Source: Rhodoferax lithotrophicus (GTDB lineage Bacteria > Pseudomonadota > Gammaproteobacteria > Burkholderiales > Burkholderiaceae_C). From it: a stretch of DNA of 64,000 bases. The translations under genes were made by a program, and so were the position numbers. Every line of letters begins with the position of its first letter. Position 1 is the stretch's first letter. Positions 16,120 through 26,300 of the stretch are shown one piece after another. The stretch spans positions 1,984,001 through 2,048,000 of the forward strand of contig NZ_AP024238.1 of NCBI RefSeq assembly GCF_019973615.1, read 5' to 3'. The notes below the pieces were generated by a model. It worked only from the letters and a program-made list of their open reading frames with translations. It had not been told where the DNA came from and ran no database searches.

Positions 16120-17631
16120 ATGAGCGCCCGCTGCATCATGGTGCTGGGCACCACCAGCGGCGCGGGCAAGAGCTGGCTGACCACCGCGCTGTGCCGCCAT
16201 TACGCCCGTCAAGGCTTGAAGGTTGCCCCGTTCAAAGCGCAGAACATGAGCAACAACGCGCGCGTGGTGGCATCAAGCAACGGCCAAGGCGAGATCGGCA
16301 GCGCACAGTATTTCCAAGCCCTGGCCGCCAAGGCCGAGCCCGAGGTGCGCATGAACCCGCTCCTGCTCAAACCTGAGGCCGACACGCACAGCCAGGTGGT
16401 GCTGATGGGCCAAGTGAGCGACGAACTCACCGCCATGCCCTGGCGTGGCCGCAGTCTCAAAGTCTGGCCGCACATCGCCGCTGCCCTGGACGCGCTGCGG
16501 GCCGAGAACGACGTGGTGGTGATTGAGGGCGCGGGCTCCCCGGCGGAGATCAACCTTTCAAGCAGCGACATCGTCAACATGCGCGTGGCCAAGCATTGCA
16601 ACGCCGCTTGCCTGCTGGTCACCGACATTGACCGGGGTGGCGCGTTTGCCCACTTGTACGGCACCTGGGCGCTGCTGCCAGAGGATGAGCGGGCGTTGAT
16701 CAAGGGCTTTGTGCTGAACAAGTTTCGCGGTGATGCCAGCCTGCTGGTCCCTGCGCCACAGATGCTGCAAGAGTTGACCGGCGTGCCCACGGTGGCCACG
16801 CTGCCGATGTGGTGGCAACACGGTTTACCGGAAGAAGACGGTGTGTTTGACGACCGCAGCATCTCCAAAGGCGCAGTCAGCCTGACGGTGGCCGTGATCG
16901 CCTACCCGCGCATCAGCAACCTGGACGAGTTCCAGCCGCTCAAAAACATCCCCGGTTTGAAGCTGCAATGGGTACGTTCACCCTCGGAGCTGGCGGGACT
17001 GAAACCCACTGACTGGATCATCCTGCCTGGCTCCAAAGCCACCAGCGCTGACCTGGCCTGGTTGCGCGCACAAGGGCTGGACGCCGCCGTGGCGCAGCAT
17101 GCGGGGCAGGGCGGGGCGGTGCTGGGCGTGTGCGGCGGCTTGCAAATGCTGGGCGAGGCGCTGATTGACCCGCACGGCATCGACGGCAACGCGCCGGGCT
17201 TGGGCCTGCTGCCACTGGTGACGGTGTTTGAGGCCGATAAAACCGTGCGGCATACACAAACCCGATTCGCTTCTATACCGACCAGCCCCGCTGGCGTGAC
17301 TGAAGTGCCTGATGATCCTGCGACACCCTGGACTTCGTTGGCCGGTGTCTGTGTCAGTGGCTATGAAATTCACCACGGCCAGACCGCGCAGCATCCGGCC
17401 ATGGCGGCTGCTGGTAACGTGGCGCTGGAGGTGCTGCCGGGCGGTCTGGGCTGGTGCAACGCGCAGGGCAATGTGCTCGGCCTGTACCTGCACGGCCTGT
17501 TGGAAGACCCCGCCGCGCTCAAAGCCCTGTTTGGTGTCAACAGCCCGACGCTGGATGCCGTGTTTGACGGCTTGGCCGACTACATCGGCAGACATTTCAC
17601 CCCCGGCCTGCTCGACAGCCTGGGGCGCTGA
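16120..17631 (+). CDS. cobQ: Cobyric acid synthase
   Basis: This 503-residue amidotransferase (CobQ/CbiP) amidates the b, d, e and g side chains of adenosylcobyrinic acid a,c-diamide using glutamine. The N-terminal P-loop ATPase domain has GTTSGAGKSWL and KAQNMSNNARVV. The C-terminal class I glutaminase triad is visible: Cys in GVCGGLQMLGE, His in YEIHHGQT and YLHGLLED. The start follows about 150 bases without a gene after the toxin. cobQ is followed by the second cobalamin riboswitch and cobT but has no riboswitch of its own that I can see. Confidence 0.95.
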   Translation: MSARCIMVLGTTSGAGKSWLTTALCRHYARQGLKVAPFKAQNMSNNARVVASSNGQGEIGSAQYFQALAAKAEPEVRMNPLLLKPEADTHSQVVLMGQVSDELTAMPWRGRSLKVWPHIAAALDALRAENDVVVIEGAGSPAEINLSSSDIVNMRVAKHCNAACLLVTDIDRGGAFAHLYGTWALLPEDERALIKGFVLNKFRGDASLLVPAPQMLQELTGVPTVATLPMWWQHGLPEEDGVFDDRSISKGAVSLTVAVIAYPRISNLDEFQPLKNIPGLKLQWVRSPSELAGLKPTDWIILPGSKATSADLAWLRAQGLDAAVAQHAGQGGAVLGVCGGLQMLGEALIDPHGIDGNAPGLGLLPLVTVFEADKTVRHTQTRFASIPTSPAGVTEVPDDPATPWTSLAGVCVSGYEIHHGQTAQHPAMAAAGNVALEVLPGGLGWCNAQGNVLGLYLHGLLEDPAALKALFGVNSPTLDAVFDGLADYIGRHFTPGLLDSLGR

Positions 17632-17664
17632 AGCCAGGCCTGCCCGCGCTGCTATGATCCGCCG

Positions 17665-17825
17665 CTTCAGGTGCCGCAGGCCATTGGCCTGGGGAGAATC
17701 GGGAAGACGGTGTGAATCCGTCGCGTGCCCAACGCTGTAAGGACGATGCCTCGCGCAAATGCCACTGGCTGCCAAGCCGGGAAGGTGCGTGAAGGCAGTT
17801 GACGCCAAGCCAGAAGACCGGCCTG
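17665..17825 (+). promoter_or_regulatory. Cobalamin riboswitch upstream of cobT
   Basis: The aptamer reads CAGGTGCC, GGGAGAATCGGGAAGACGG, GTGAATCCG, the core GCGTGCCCAACGCTGTAAGG (about 17723-17742), GCCACTGG, GGGAAGGTGCGTGAAGGC and the B12 box GCCAAGCCAGAAGACCGGCC (17804-17823). The core is more diverged than the btuB copy (GCCCAACGCTGTAA instead of GCCCCCGCAACGGTAA) but the order is complete. It ends about 60 bases before the cobT start. Confidence 0.9.
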
Positions 17826-17887
17826 ATGTTGTTATGGGTGCTGCAAGGCCGGGCAGCGCCTCCACCATTCACGCACAGGGGACTGCC

Positions 17888-18979
17888 ATGAATACCACAC
17901 TTCCTGTCCTGACGGACATCTCTTCGCCTGCTCTGACTGCTGCACTGCAGGACAAACTCAACAACAAAACCAAGCCACTGGGCTCTTTGGGCCGCATCGA
18001 AGATATGGCACTCCAGATCGGCCAGATTCTGGGCACACAAAACCCGCTGCTGGATCAAGCCCAGATGGTGGTGTTTGCCGGTGACCACGGGCTGACTGCG
18101 CGTGGCGTGTCGGCTTTTCCCAGTGACGTGAGCTGGCAGATGGTGGAAAACTTTCTGGCCGGTGGTGCAGCCGTCAGCGTGTTTTCACGCCTGAACGGTA
18201 TTGCGCTCACGGTGGTGGACTGCGGTGTCAAACACGACTTTCTGGCCGGTCTGCCTGCAGGCAGCCAACGCACTGGCTTGCAAGTGCGCAAGGCTGTGGG
18301 AGCCGAGCAGGGCACGGCAGACTCCAGCGTGCAAGCCGCCATGACGGCTGAGCAATGCCAGCAAGCCCTGGCGCATGGCGTGGCACTGGTGAAGGAACTG
18401 CCGGGCAATGCGCTTCTGCTGGGTGAAATGGGCATTGGCAATACCTCAGCGGCTTCGCTGCTGCTGTCACGTCTGGCCGGGCTGGACATCGAGGTGTGCA
18501 CCGGCGCTGGCACCGGCCTGGATGCCCCCGCCGTGCAACGTAAAACGGCGGTGTTGCGCGAGGTGCTGGCGCGACATCCGGATGCCAAAGCACCGCTGGA
18601 CGCGCTGGCGGCTTTGGGTGGATTTGAGATCGCCACCATGGTCGGGGCCGTGCTGCAAGCCGCCCAGGAGCGCCGCGTGGTGGTGGTGGACGGCTTCATC
18701 GCCAGCAGCGCCGTGTTGGTGGCCCACGCCCTGCAACCGCTGGTGTTGCAGCGTTGTGTCTTCGCCCACCGCTCGGGCGAGCGTGGCCATGAATTTATGT
18801 TGCAGTACCTGGGCGTGCAGGCCTTGCTGGACTTGGGCCTGCGCCTGGGCGAAGGCTCCGGTGCGGCCCTGGCCTGGCCGCTGCTGCTCTCAAGCTGCGC
18901 CATGCTGCGCGAGATGGCCAGCTTTGAATCTGCTGGGGTGTCGGAAAAGTCGGCGGCGGATCAGGCGGTGGTGGCTTGA
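17888..18979 (+). CDS. cobT: Nicotinate-nucleotide-dimethylbenzimidazole phosphoribosyltransferase
   Basis: This 363-residue enzyme makes alpha-ribazole phosphate from dimethylbenzimidazole and nicotinate mononucleotide, activating the lower ligand of B12. Typical motifs are KTKPLGSLGRIEDMALQIGQ, VFAGDHGL, LLGEMGIGNTSAAS, GAGTGLD and the catalytic Glu region RLGEGSGAALAWPLL. The ATG at 17888 has AGGGGAC upstream; longer starts run through the riboswitch and are rejected. Its usual partners cobS and cobC are 12.5 kb away here. Confidence 0.95.
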   Translation: MNTTLPVLTDISSPALTAALQDKLNNKTKPLGSLGRIEDMALQIGQILGTQNPLLDQAQMVVFAGDHGLTARGVSAFPSDVSWQMVENFLAGGAAVSVFSRLNGIALTVVDCGVKHDFLAGLPAGSQRTGLQVRKAVGAEQGTADSSVQAAMTAEQCQQALAHGVALVKELPGNALLLGEMGIGNTSAASLLLSRLAGLDIEVCTGAGTGLDAPAVQRKTAVLREVLARHPDAKAPLDALAALGGFEIATMVGAVLQAAQERRVVVVDGFIASSAVLVAHALQPLVLQRCVFAHRSGERGHEFMLQYLGVQALLDLGLRLGEGSGAALAWPLLLSSCAMLREMASFESAGVSEKSAADQAVVA

Positions 18980-19113
18980 TTCACCGCCCTGCGGCTTGAT
19001 ACCAAAGTGTTCAGCATGCCCCGTAGCCGCTTGGGGCACAGCCGTGTGTTGGATGTCCTTGCACAGTTACTTGATAGCATTCGGGTCTTTCAAAAAACCA
19101 AAGGAAAAATCCA

Positions 19114-19458
19114 ATGATCCAACGTTTTGATGTCGGCCCCCGCATGTCCGAGATGGCCGTATACAACAGCACGGTGTATTTGGCCGGGCAGATTGCCGAC
19201 GATGCCTCGCAGGACATTGCGGGCCAGACGCAGCAGGTGTTGGCGGCAGTGGATGCGTTGCTGGCGCGTGCCGGTACTGACAAAAGCAAGATTCTGATGG
19301 CGCAGATTTTTCTGGTCGATCTGGCCGACTTTGACGGGATGAACGCGGTTTGGGATGCGTGGGTTCCTGCCGGTCACACACCACCACGTGCCACCGTGCA
19401 AGCGCAATTGGCCAAGCCGGGCTGGAAGATCGAGATGGTGGTGACGGCGGCGGTTTGA
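19114..19458 (+). CDS. RidA/YjgF-family protein
   Basis: This 114-residue protein of the RidA superfamily may hydrolyse reactive enamine/imine intermediates. The family features MAVYNSTVYLAGQIADDA, QTQQVLAAVDALLARAG and VPAGHTPPRATVQAQLAKPG are visible. The Arg that binds the substrate carboxylate is present in PPRATVQA. A good ribosome site (AAAGGAAA) precedes the ATG. It stands alone between cobT and a carbamoyltransferase. Confidence 0.9.
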   Translation: MIQRFDVGPRMSEMAVYNSTVYLAGQIADDASQDIAGQTQQVLAAVDALLARAGTDKSKILMAQIFLVDLADFDGMNAVWDAWVPAGHTPPRATVQAQLAKPGWKIEMVVTAAV

Positions 19459-19541
19459 TCGCGCTGGCCCGCTCCTGTATTGCCAACGTCATGCCCGTGG
19501 CTACACGAATTGGTTCATGACATCGTTCTGAGGGGGTGTTC

Positions 19542-21110
19542 TTGATCGTCCTCGGTATTCACAGCCATCGGGGCGGCCATAACGCTGCTGCCTCCATCCT
19601 TATCGACGGCAGGTTGGTCGCTTCGGTCGAGGAAGAACGTATCTCCAGAATCAAGGGTGACAGTGCCTATCCGGCCGGGGCCGTGGCCGAGGTGTTGGCG
19701 CTGGCCGGGCTGCGTGCGCAGGATGTTGACAGGGTGGCGCAGGCGGGGCTGGCGTGTGACCAACCGCTGGGCGTGCTGGCAGACAAACCATGCCAAGTGG
19801 TTGAACATCAGCAAGCCCACGCAGCATCGGCCTATTACGCCAGCCCGTTTGGCGACGAGCGCGTCGGAGTGCTGACGCTGGATGGTGAGGGGGATGCGTC
19901 CAGCGGATCGGTCTGGGTGGGCGAGGCTGGTTGTTTGCGCAAGGTGGTGTACTTGCCCCGCCAGAGCAGCATGGGCCTGTTGTATGCCGCAATCACCCAG
20001 TACCTGGGTTTTATCGCGGGTCGTCATGAGGGCAAGGTGTTGGGGCTGGCCGCATTTGGCCAACCGCAGCCCTTTTTGTCGCGTCTACTGGCGCGCAGCC
20101 ATCCAGGTGACTGGAATGCCCTGTTTGACGCACACCTGGGTGCCCTGTTGTGCAGTCCCTGGTCGCCCATGGCGAGGGACGTGCTCAGGGACTTGTGCGG
20201 AGATATGCCACACGAAGACATTGCCGCAGGTTTGCAGACTTTCACTGAACAGATGGTGTGCACCTGGGTGCAGCAGCAGATGGCAGTGCTGAATGTCAAC
20301 AAGCTGGTGCTGGCGGGTGATGTGTTTGCCAATGTGAAGCTGAACCAGCGCATCCTGGCGCTGCCCGGTGTGCAAAACCTGTTTGTTCCTCCAAATATGG
20401 GTGATGGAGGCCTGGCGAGCGGTGCGGCGTTTGAGATACACGCGCGCTTGCACGGCGGCCTGCGTCCCGAACTGGCATCAGCCTACCTTGGCACCGATAT
20501 CGACCGCGCCAGTGCGCTGCAGGCTTTGCAGAAAGCTGGTATGGCTTTTGAGGAACCGGTCAATCTGGCGCAAACGGTGGCTCAGCTGCTGGCTGAGGGC
20601 CAGGTGATTGCACGTGCCGATGGCAAGATGGAATACGGCCCGCGCGCCCTGGGTAACCGCACGGTGATGGCCTCGGCCCATGATCCTCGCATCAACCAGT
20701 GGTTGAACCAGCAGTTTGCACGCACCGAATTTATGCCGTTTGCGCCGGTGATCTTGCTGGAGCAGGCTTCAGCGTATTTTCCCGGTTGGGATGCGGACCA
20801 GATTGCCGCGCGTTTCATGACCCTTACTTATGACGCGTCTGACCTCGCTCAAAAAAATATCCCGGCGGCGGTGCATGTGGATGGCACGGCGCGACCACAG
20901 GTGCTTCGGCGTGAGGACAATCCGGGCTACCACGACATCCTGAAGGCCTATCACGTGGCCACCGGTATCCCGAGCGTGATCAACACCAGCTTCAACATGC
21001 ATGAGGAACCCATTGTGCGCACAGCGGACGAAGCCATGGGTACCTTCCAGACGGCGGGGCTGGATGCTCTGGTACTGGGGCCGTTCCTGGTCAGGGCATC
21101 GGCTCAATAA
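19542..21110 (+). CDS. Orphan carbamoyltransferase (NodU/TobZ/CmcH family)
   Basis: This O-carbamoyltransferase has an N-terminal Kae1/ASKHA-like domain (GIHSHRGGHNAAAS, VEHQQAHAASAYYASPF, LTLDGEGDASS, LGFIAGRHEGKVLGLAAFG) and a C-terminal YrdC-like domain (GKMEYGPRALGNRTVM, FMPFAPVIL, INTSFNMHEEPIV). Relatives transfer a carbamoyl group from carbamoyl phosphate to a hydroxyl of a secondary metabolite, antibiotic or Nod factor. At 522 residues it is slightly shorter than the usual 550-620. TTG at 19542, five bases after AGGGGG, is preferred over GTG at 19536. No biosynthetic partner genes lie beside it, so the substrate is unknown. Confidence 0.85.
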   Translation: MIVLGIHSHRGGHNAAASILIDGRLVASVEEERISRIKGDSAYPAGAVAEVLALAGLRAQDVDRVAQAGLACDQPLGVLADKPCQVVEHQQAHAASAYYASPFGDERVGVLTLDGEGDASSGSVWVGEAGCLRKVVYLPRQSSMGLLYAAITQYLGFIAGRHEGKVLGLAAFGQPQPFLSRLLARSHPGDWNALFDAHLGALLCSPWSPMARDVLRDLCGDMPHEDIAAGLQTFTEQMVCTWVQQQMAVLNVNKLVLAGDVFANVKLNQRILALPGVQNLFVPPNMGDGGLASGAAFEIHARLHGGLRPELASAYLGTDIDRASALQALQKAGMAFEEPVNLAQTVAQLLAEGQVIARADGKMEYGPRALGNRTVMASAHDPRINQWLNQQFARTEFMPFAPVILLEQASAYFPGWDADQIAARFMTLTYDASDLAQKNIPAAVHVDGTARPQVLRREDNPGYHDILKAYHVATGIPSVINTSFNMHEEPIVRTADEAMGTFQTAGLDALVLGPFLVRASAQ

Positions 21111-21156
21111 AGCAAGGTATTTCCGGTTTGCTTGGTTTGCCGATGTCCTCCATTCT

Positions 21157-22086
21157 TCAGCGTAAATGCCCACCGGTTGCCGACAAATGACCATCCAGCG
21201 TGGGGCGCACAGCGGTTAAAAAGTTGCTCAGCGACTCCGGTTGTGTGGCTCCTTTGCGCCATGCCAGGCCAACCTCCAGGTGGGCCAGTGGATGGGCCAG
21301 AGGCCGGGCTTCAATGCGGTCACCTTCCAGCGACCACGGGCGGTAAAGCATGTCGGGCAACACCGAGCACCCCGCGCCGGTGGCGACCAGACTGCGCACG
21401 GCTTCGACGGAGGAGGTGCGAATCAGCACATTCAGGTCGTTGCCACCCGCGTTCCACAGCGCCGTGGTGGCATCGCCCAACTCGTCGACCTGCAGCAAAA
21501 TCAGGGATTGCTCGGCTAAGTCTGATGCCTGGATTTTTTCCTGAGTGGCCAGGCGGTGGTTCACCGGACACCAGACTCGCCAGCCGGATCGCAAAATGGT
21601 TTCTGTTTCAAGCGCCCGGTAGTTTTGCAACTGTGACACCACAATCAACGCCACATCCAGCTCGCCACTTACCAGCAAATGCTCCAGATAGTCACGCCGG
21701 TCTTCGGTGATCTGGACCTGGATGCGCGGGAACACGCGGCGAAAACGGTCCAGCAAAAAAGGCAGGTAGTAACCCACCATCAAACTGGTCACGCCAATAT
21801 TGAGTCGGCCCGTCACCGTATGTGGCCGGGAGGCCAGCGCGTCACGGGCGTTGCGCATGGCGACCTCAATCTGGTGGGCGTGGCGTAAGAACTGATGGCC
21901 TGCATGGGTGAGCGACATGCCGCGTGCCCTGCGCTCAAACAAGAGGGTGCCCAAATCAGCCTCAATCTGGGCAATGGCGGCAGACACCACCGATTGGGAC
22001 ACACCTAGTTCCTGAATGGCGGCAGAAATGGAGCCCGACTCCGCCACAGCTATGAAATACCGAATGCTCTTAAAAGATGTACTCAT
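21157..22086 (-). CDS. LysR-family transcriptional regulator
   Basis: This 309-residue LysR regulator has the N-terminal winged helix (FKSIRYFIAVAESGSISAAI, then QELGVSQSVVSAAIAQIEAD) and a C-terminal effector-binding domain (about residues 90-300, beginning GRLNIGVTSLMVG). It is divergent from the putrescine-type ABC transporter operon, 248 bases away, and most likely controls it. The 3' end faces the carbamoyltransferase gene, 46 bases apart. Confidence 0.92.
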   Translation of the reverse strand: MSTSFKSIRYFIAVAESGSISAAIQELGVSQSVVSAAIAQIEADLGTLLFERRARGMSLTHAGHQFLRHAHQIEVAMRNARDALASRPHTVTGRLNIGVTSLMVGYYLPFLLDRFRRVFPRIQVQITEDRRDYLEHLLVSGELDVALIVVSQLQNYRALETETILRSGWRVWCPVNHRLATQEKIQASDLAEQSLILLQVDELGDATTALWNAGGNDLNVLIRTSSVEAVRSLVATGAGCSVLPDMLYRPWSLEGDRIEARPLAHPLAHLEVGLAWRKGATQPESLSNFLTAVRPTLDGHLSATGGHLR

Positions 22087-22160
22087 GCCGATGTTTCTTC
22101 ATTTCTGGCACCAATTCGGGTGATTTAAAGGGTCAATCCCAGCATGCACTGTTTTGAGAC

Positions 22161-22177
22161 ATAGGGTAAACCACTAT
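22161..22177. promoter_or_regulatory. Weak dyad between the LysR gene and the transporter operon
   Basis: ATAGGGTAAACCACTAT is an imperfect 17-base dyad centred in the divergent intergenic region. Its place fits a LysR operator, but the symmetry is modest and it lacks a clean T-N11-A core. Confidence 0.25.
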
Positions 22178-22334
22178 CTTGGTGTGTTTTGGTGCGAGGT
22201 TTCTGTTTTACAGATAGATTGTATTGGCTGGAGATGGTGGGCAAGACCTGGCGCACCCCCTAAGATTCCCAACGAGCTGAACGACCATCCAACGTCCAGC
22301 GGTTTGTTCATCCATTTCGCACCAGGAGAGTCTT

Positions 22335-23486
22335 ATGTCTCGTCAAAATACCATCACCGCAGGCCTGCTTGCAGGCTGCGCCGCAGTGTCTACATTCGCC
22401 GCCCCACCCACAGCCATCGGCAAAGGCGAAGGGCAGCTCAACATCATCGCCTGGGCTGGCTACATTGAGCGCGGCGAGTCCGACAAGGCCTACGACTGGG
22501 TCACCGGGTTCGAGAAGGAAACGGGTTGCAAAGTCAACGCCAAAACCGCTGCCACATCTGACGAAATGGTGTCTTTGATGAAGCAAGGGGGTTATGACCT
22601 GGTGACAGCATCTGGCGATGCCAGTTTGCGTTTGGTGGCCTCCAAGCTGGTACAAGAGATCAACCTGGCCTTGATCCCCTCTTATAAAAATGTGGATGCG
22701 CGCTTGCAAAACGCTAGCTGGCACACCGTGGACGGCAAGCATTACGGTGTGCCTTACCAATGGGGCCCCAATGTGCTGATGTACAACACCGAGGTGTTCA
22801 AACAGGCCCCCGCGTCTTGGTCGGTGGTGTTTGAAGAACAGAAGCTGCCCGATGGCAAGTCCAACAAAGGCCGTGTGCAGGCTTATGACGGTGCCATCTA
22901 CCTGGCGGATGCCGCCCTGTACCTGATGTCCAAAAAGCCTGAACTGGGTATCAAAGACCCGTATGAGCTCAATGACAAGCAATACGCCGCTGTGCTGGAA
23001 CTGCTGCGCAGTCAGAAGAAGCTGGTGCACCGCTATTGGCACGATGCCACGGTGCAAATGAACGACTTCAAAAACGAAGGCGTGGTGGCTTCAGGTTCAT
23101 GGGGTTACCAGGTCAACGCCCTGGCAGGTGAAAAGAAACCCATCGCCTCCACCATTCCCAAAGAAGGTGTCACCGGCTGGGCCGACACCACCATGTTGCA
23201 TGCCAGCGCCAAGAACACCAATTGCGCTTACAAATGGATGGAGCATTCACTGAGCAACCAGGTGCAGGCTCCGCTGGCCGAGTGGTTTGGTGCCAACCCG
23301 GTAAGTGCTGCAGCTTGTAAGGCCAAAGCTCCAGGCGGTGGTGACTTCTGCAAAGACAACGGTTACGACCGCTTCACCCAGGTCAAGTTCTGGAAAACGC
23401 CGCAAGCCAATTGCTCAACACAGGGCAAGTGCGTTCCTTATTCCAAATGGACCATGGACTACATCAGTGTCATGGGCGGTCGTTAA
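22335..23486 (+). CDS. Putrescine/spermidine-type ABC binding protein (YdcS-like)
   Basis: This periplasmic substrate-binding protein (383 residues) of the PotD/PotF/YdcS type has a signal peptide cleaved near FAAP. Recognisable features are [46 protein letters not shown] and [17 protein letters not shown] lies 5 bases before the ATG. Four cysteines near the C-terminus could form disulfides. It is the first gene of a ydcSTUV-like operon with an aminobutyraldehyde dehydrogenase, which points to uptake of putrescine or a related amine. Confidence 0.9.
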   Translation: MSRQNTITAGLLAGCAAVSTFAAPPTAIGKGEGQLNIIAWAGYIERGESDKAYDWVTGFEKETGCKVNAKTAATSDEMVSLMKQGGYDLVTASGDASLRLVASKLVQEINLALIPSYKNVDARLQNASWHTVDGKHYGVPYQWGPNVLMYNTEVFKQAPASWSVVFEEQKLPDGKSNKGRVQAYDGAIYLADAALYLMSKKPELGIKDPYELNDKQYAAVLELLRSQKKLVHRYWHDATVQMNDFKNEGVVASGSWGYQVNALAGEKKPIASTIPKEGVTGWADTTMLHASAKNTNCAYKWMEHSLSNQVQAPLAEWFGANPVSAAACKAKAPGGGDFCKDNGYDRFTQVKFWKTPQANCSTQGKCVPYSKWTMDYISVMGGR

Positions 23487-23500
23487 TTTTTGGGTCAAAC

Positions 23501-24526
23501 ATGTCCATCGCCATTGAATTCAAAAACGTCTCCAAACACTATGGTGAAGTCAAGGCGCTTAACAGCGTCAGCTTCACCGTTCAGGATGGTGAATTTTTCT
23601 CCATGCTTGGCCCGTCAGGCTCGGGGAAAACCACCTCGCTGCGCCTGATGGCAGGTTTTGAGCAGCCCAGCAGTGGAAGTTTGAGCTTGATGGGGGTTGA
23701 AGCCTCTGGCACGCCGCCTTATGCGCGCGATGTCAATACCGTGTTTCAAGACTATGCGCTGTTCCCGCACATGAATGTGCTGGACAACGTTGCCTATGGC
23801 CTGATGGTCCGCAAGATGCCCAAAGCCGAGCGGTATAGCCTGGCGCGTGAGGCATTGGCTATGGTGGCACTGCCGGATCATGGTGAGCGAACCCCCGCGC
23901 AACTCTCGGGTGGCCAGCGCCAGCGGGTGGCTCTGGCCCGTGCGCTGGTGAATCGACCGCGCATTTTGCTGCTGGACGAACCATTGGGTGCGCTGGACAT
24001 GAAGCTGCGCGAACAAATGCAGGTGGAGCTTAAGGTGTTACACCGCAAATTGGGCATCACTTTTGTCTATGTGACGCATGATCAGGGTGAAGCGCTGTCC
24101 ATGTCAGACCGCGTGGCGGTGTTCAACCGTGGGCAGATTGAACAAATTGCCACACCGCGTGAGCTGTACCACCAACCACGTACCCGTTTTGTGGCCGACT
24201 TTGTCGGTAGCTCCAACGTGGTCTCGGCGGACTTGGCGCACCGTATCACCGGGCAATCACAGTGTTTTTCCGTACGCCAGGAAAACATCATGCTGGCCCC
24301 TGTTGGCACTGCGGTGGCAGCCGGGCGGGCGCAGGTCGAAGGCGAGGTTTTGGCGATCCAGTTTCTCGGGGCCAATCAGCGCATTGAGGTGCAGGTCGGT
24401 GGGCAAATCATCACGGCCTTGCAGCAAGACGCTGCGGTTGCCAATGATCTGGCCGCGCATACAGCGCCTGGCCAGCGGGTCGCCTTGCATTGGGCCGAAC
24501 AGCACATGGTGATGCTCCATGCCTGA
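23501..24526 (+). CDS. Polyamine-type ABC transporter ATPase (PotA/YdcT-like)
   Basis: This 341-residue ATPase has Walker [11 protein letters not shown]-loop [13 protein letters not shown], signature LSGGQRQRV, Walker [13 protein letters not shown] and switch His in [10 protein letters not shown], followed by a C-terminal TOBE-type regulatory domain (from about residue 240). The ATG at 23501 is chosen because it lies just after the stop of the binding-protein gene. It overlaps the next gene by 8 bases. Confidence 0.93.
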   Translation: MSIAIEFKNVSKHYGEVKALNSVSFTVQDGEFFSMLGPSGSGKTTSLRLMAGFEQPSSGSLSLMGVEASGTPPYARDVNTVFQDYALFPHMNVLDNVAYGLMVRKMPKAERYSLAREALAMVALPDHGERTPAQLSGGQRQRVALARALVNRPRILLLDEPLGALDMKLREQMQVELKVLHRKLGITFVYVTHDQGEALSMSDRVAVFNRGQIEQIATPRELYHQPRTRFVADFVGSSNVVSADLAHRITGQSQCFSVRQENIMLAPVGTAVAAGRAQVEGEVLAIQFLGANQRIEVQVGGQIITALQQDAAVANDLAAHTAPGQRVALHWAEQHMVMLHA

Positions 24527-25442
24527 GGCCTCCACCCTGAGCCGACGGCTCTCCGACTTGCTGTACCAGCGCCGCTCCCTGACGCTGCTGCTGATGCTCA
24601 CCCCACCGTTGTTGTGGTTTGGTGTGGTGTATGTAGGCTCTTTGCTCACTTTGCTGGGCCAAAGTGTTTTTACCTTTGACGACATGGCGATGTCGGTGGT
24701 GGCTGAGCTGACCACTGACAACTTCCGTAACCTGATGGTGCCCGCCAATCTGGACATTGTGATGCGAACCCTGACCATGGCGATAGCCGTCACGCTAGGC
24801 ACGGTGCTGATTGGTTTTCCGATGGCGTACTACATGGCGCACCACGCCACACCCACTGAAAAAGGTGTCTTTTTTGTGGGCGTGATGCTGCCCATGTGGG
24901 CCAGCTACATCGTCAAAGCCTATGCCTGGACAGTGTTGCTGGCCAAAGGCGGTGTCATGTATTGGGCGCTGGAGCACCTGGGGTTGATGGGCGCGCTGGA
25001 GGCGGTGTTGCGTATTCCTGGCATCGGTGGTGAAACCTTGGCCACTTCCAACCTCGGGCGCTTTCTGGTCTTCACCTACATCTGGCTGCCGTTCATGATT
25101 TTGCCGATCCAGGCCGCCATTGAACGTGTGCCGGCCAATTTGCTGCTGGCCTCGGCTGATTTGGGTGCGCACCCGTTCCAGACCTTTCGCACCGTGTTGT
25201 GGCCGCTGGCTTTCCCCGGTGTGGTGGCGGGGTCGATCTTCACCTTTTCGCTCACCCTGGGCGACTACATCATTCCCCAGTTGATTGGGCCCTCGGGTTT
25301 GTACATCGGCAGCATGGTCTACACCCTGCAAGGCACCATAGGCAACATGCCCATGGCTGCGGCTTTTACCTGTGTGCCTATTGTGTTGATCACGGTGTAC
25401 CTGGCTTTGGCGCGACGTTTGGGAGCTTTTAATGCGCTCTAA
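24519..25442 (+). CDS. Polyamine-type ABC permease (PotB/YdcU-like)
   Basis: This 307-residue inner-membrane permease has six or so transmembrane segments starting at [20 protein letters not shown]. The ATPase-contacting EAA-like loop reads [20 protein letters not shown], and [17 protein letters not shown] is typical of PotB-like proteins. It overlaps both neighbours by several bases, consistent with a tightly coupled operon. Confidence 0.92.
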   Translation: MPEASTLSRRLSDLLYQRRSLTLLLMLTPPLLWFGVVYVGSLLTLLGQSVFTFDDMAMSVVAELTTDNFRNLMVPANLDIVMRTLTMAIAVTLGTVLIGFPMAYYMAHHATPTEKGVFFVGVMLPMWASYIVKAYAWTVLLAKGGVMYWALEHLGLMGALEAVLRIPGIGGETLATSNLGRFLVFTYIWLPFMILPIQAAIERVPANLLLASADLGAHPFQTFRTVLWPLAFPGVVAGSIFTFSLTLGDYIIPQLIGPSGLYIGSMVYTLQGTIGNMPMAAAFTCVPIVLITVYLALARRLGAFNAL

Positions 25443-26253
25443 ATCTTTCATCTGGTTTCCCAGTGGCTTGGCGATGTTGCGCACGGCGGCTTACGCCGGG
25501 TTGGTGCTGTTACACCTGCCGCTGATTTTTATTGCGCTGTATGCGTTCAACAGTGATGACACTGGCTACAGCTTTCCTCTTCATGGCCTGACCTTGCACT
25601 GGTTTGCCCGCGCCTTGGAGCGCACCGATATCCAGGAAGCCATGGTGTTGTCGCTGTCGGTGGCCGCCATGGCGACTCTGGTGGCGATGGTGCTGGGCAC
25701 ACTCACCGCCGCAGCGCTGAACCGTGACCGCTTCTTTGGCAAGGATGCGTTCACCACCTTGCTGATCATGCCGATAGCCTTGCCCGGCATCGTGACCGGT
25801 ATTGCACTGTTGGCTACCTTCAAGCTGATGGATGTCAACCCTGGGTTTTGGACGATTGTGGTGGGCCATGCCACGTTTTGCGTGGTGATCGTGCACAACA
25901 ACGTGGTCGCCCGCTTGCGTCGCCTGCCCGCGCGGCTGATTGAAGCCTCCATGGATTTGGGTGCAGACACCTTGACCACACTGCGCTACATCATCTTGCC
26001 GCAACTCAGCACGGCGCTGCTGGCGGGGGGCATCCTGGCTTTTGCCCTGTCGGTGGATGAGTTGATCGTCACCACCTTTACCGCAGGGGCTGACAAAACC
26101 TTGCCCATCTGGCTGCTCAACCAGCTCAGCCGCCCGCGTGAAGTCGCCATCACCAATGTGGTGGCGCTGCTGGTGATGCTGATCACCATGCCCCTGATTC
26201 TGCTGGCCTGGCGTTTTACCCGCGATGGTGATGCCCATCCGGGTGGCCGTTAA
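25432..26253 (+). CDS. Polyamine-type ABC permease (PotC/YdcV-like)
   Basis: This is the second permease subunit, 273 residues. The family signature [20 protein letters not shown] is near the N-terminus, the EAA loop is [20 protein letters not shown], and [13 protein letters not shown] is typical of PotC. It overlaps the preceding permease gene by 11 bases and is followed 47 bases later by the dehydrogenase. Confidence 0.92.
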   Translation: MRSKSFIWFPSGLAMLRTAAYAGLVLLHLPLIFIALYAFNSDDTGYSFPLHGLTLHWFARALERTDIQEAMVLSLSVAAMATLVAMVLGTLTAAALNRDRFFGKDAFTTLLIMPIALPGIVTGIALLATFKLMDVNPGFWTIVVGHATFCVVIVHNNVVARLRRLPARLIEASMDLGADTLTTLRYIILPQLSTALLAGGILAFALSVDELIVTTFTAGADKTLPIWLLNQLSRPREVAITNVVALLVMLITMPLILLAWRFTRDGDAHPGGR

Positions 26254-26300
26254 ACCCCTTTGTTTTTAACTTCAGTCATCAACTTTTTTGGAACTTCATC

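Noticed and set aside
19018..19039. Terminator after cobT
   Set aside because: A short GCCCC/GGGGC stem is present but has no U-run after it.
18408..19130. 240-codon plus-strand frame overlapping cobT and the RidA-like gene
   Set aside because: It runs in a different frame through cobT and is Trp/Cys/Arg-rich nonsense.
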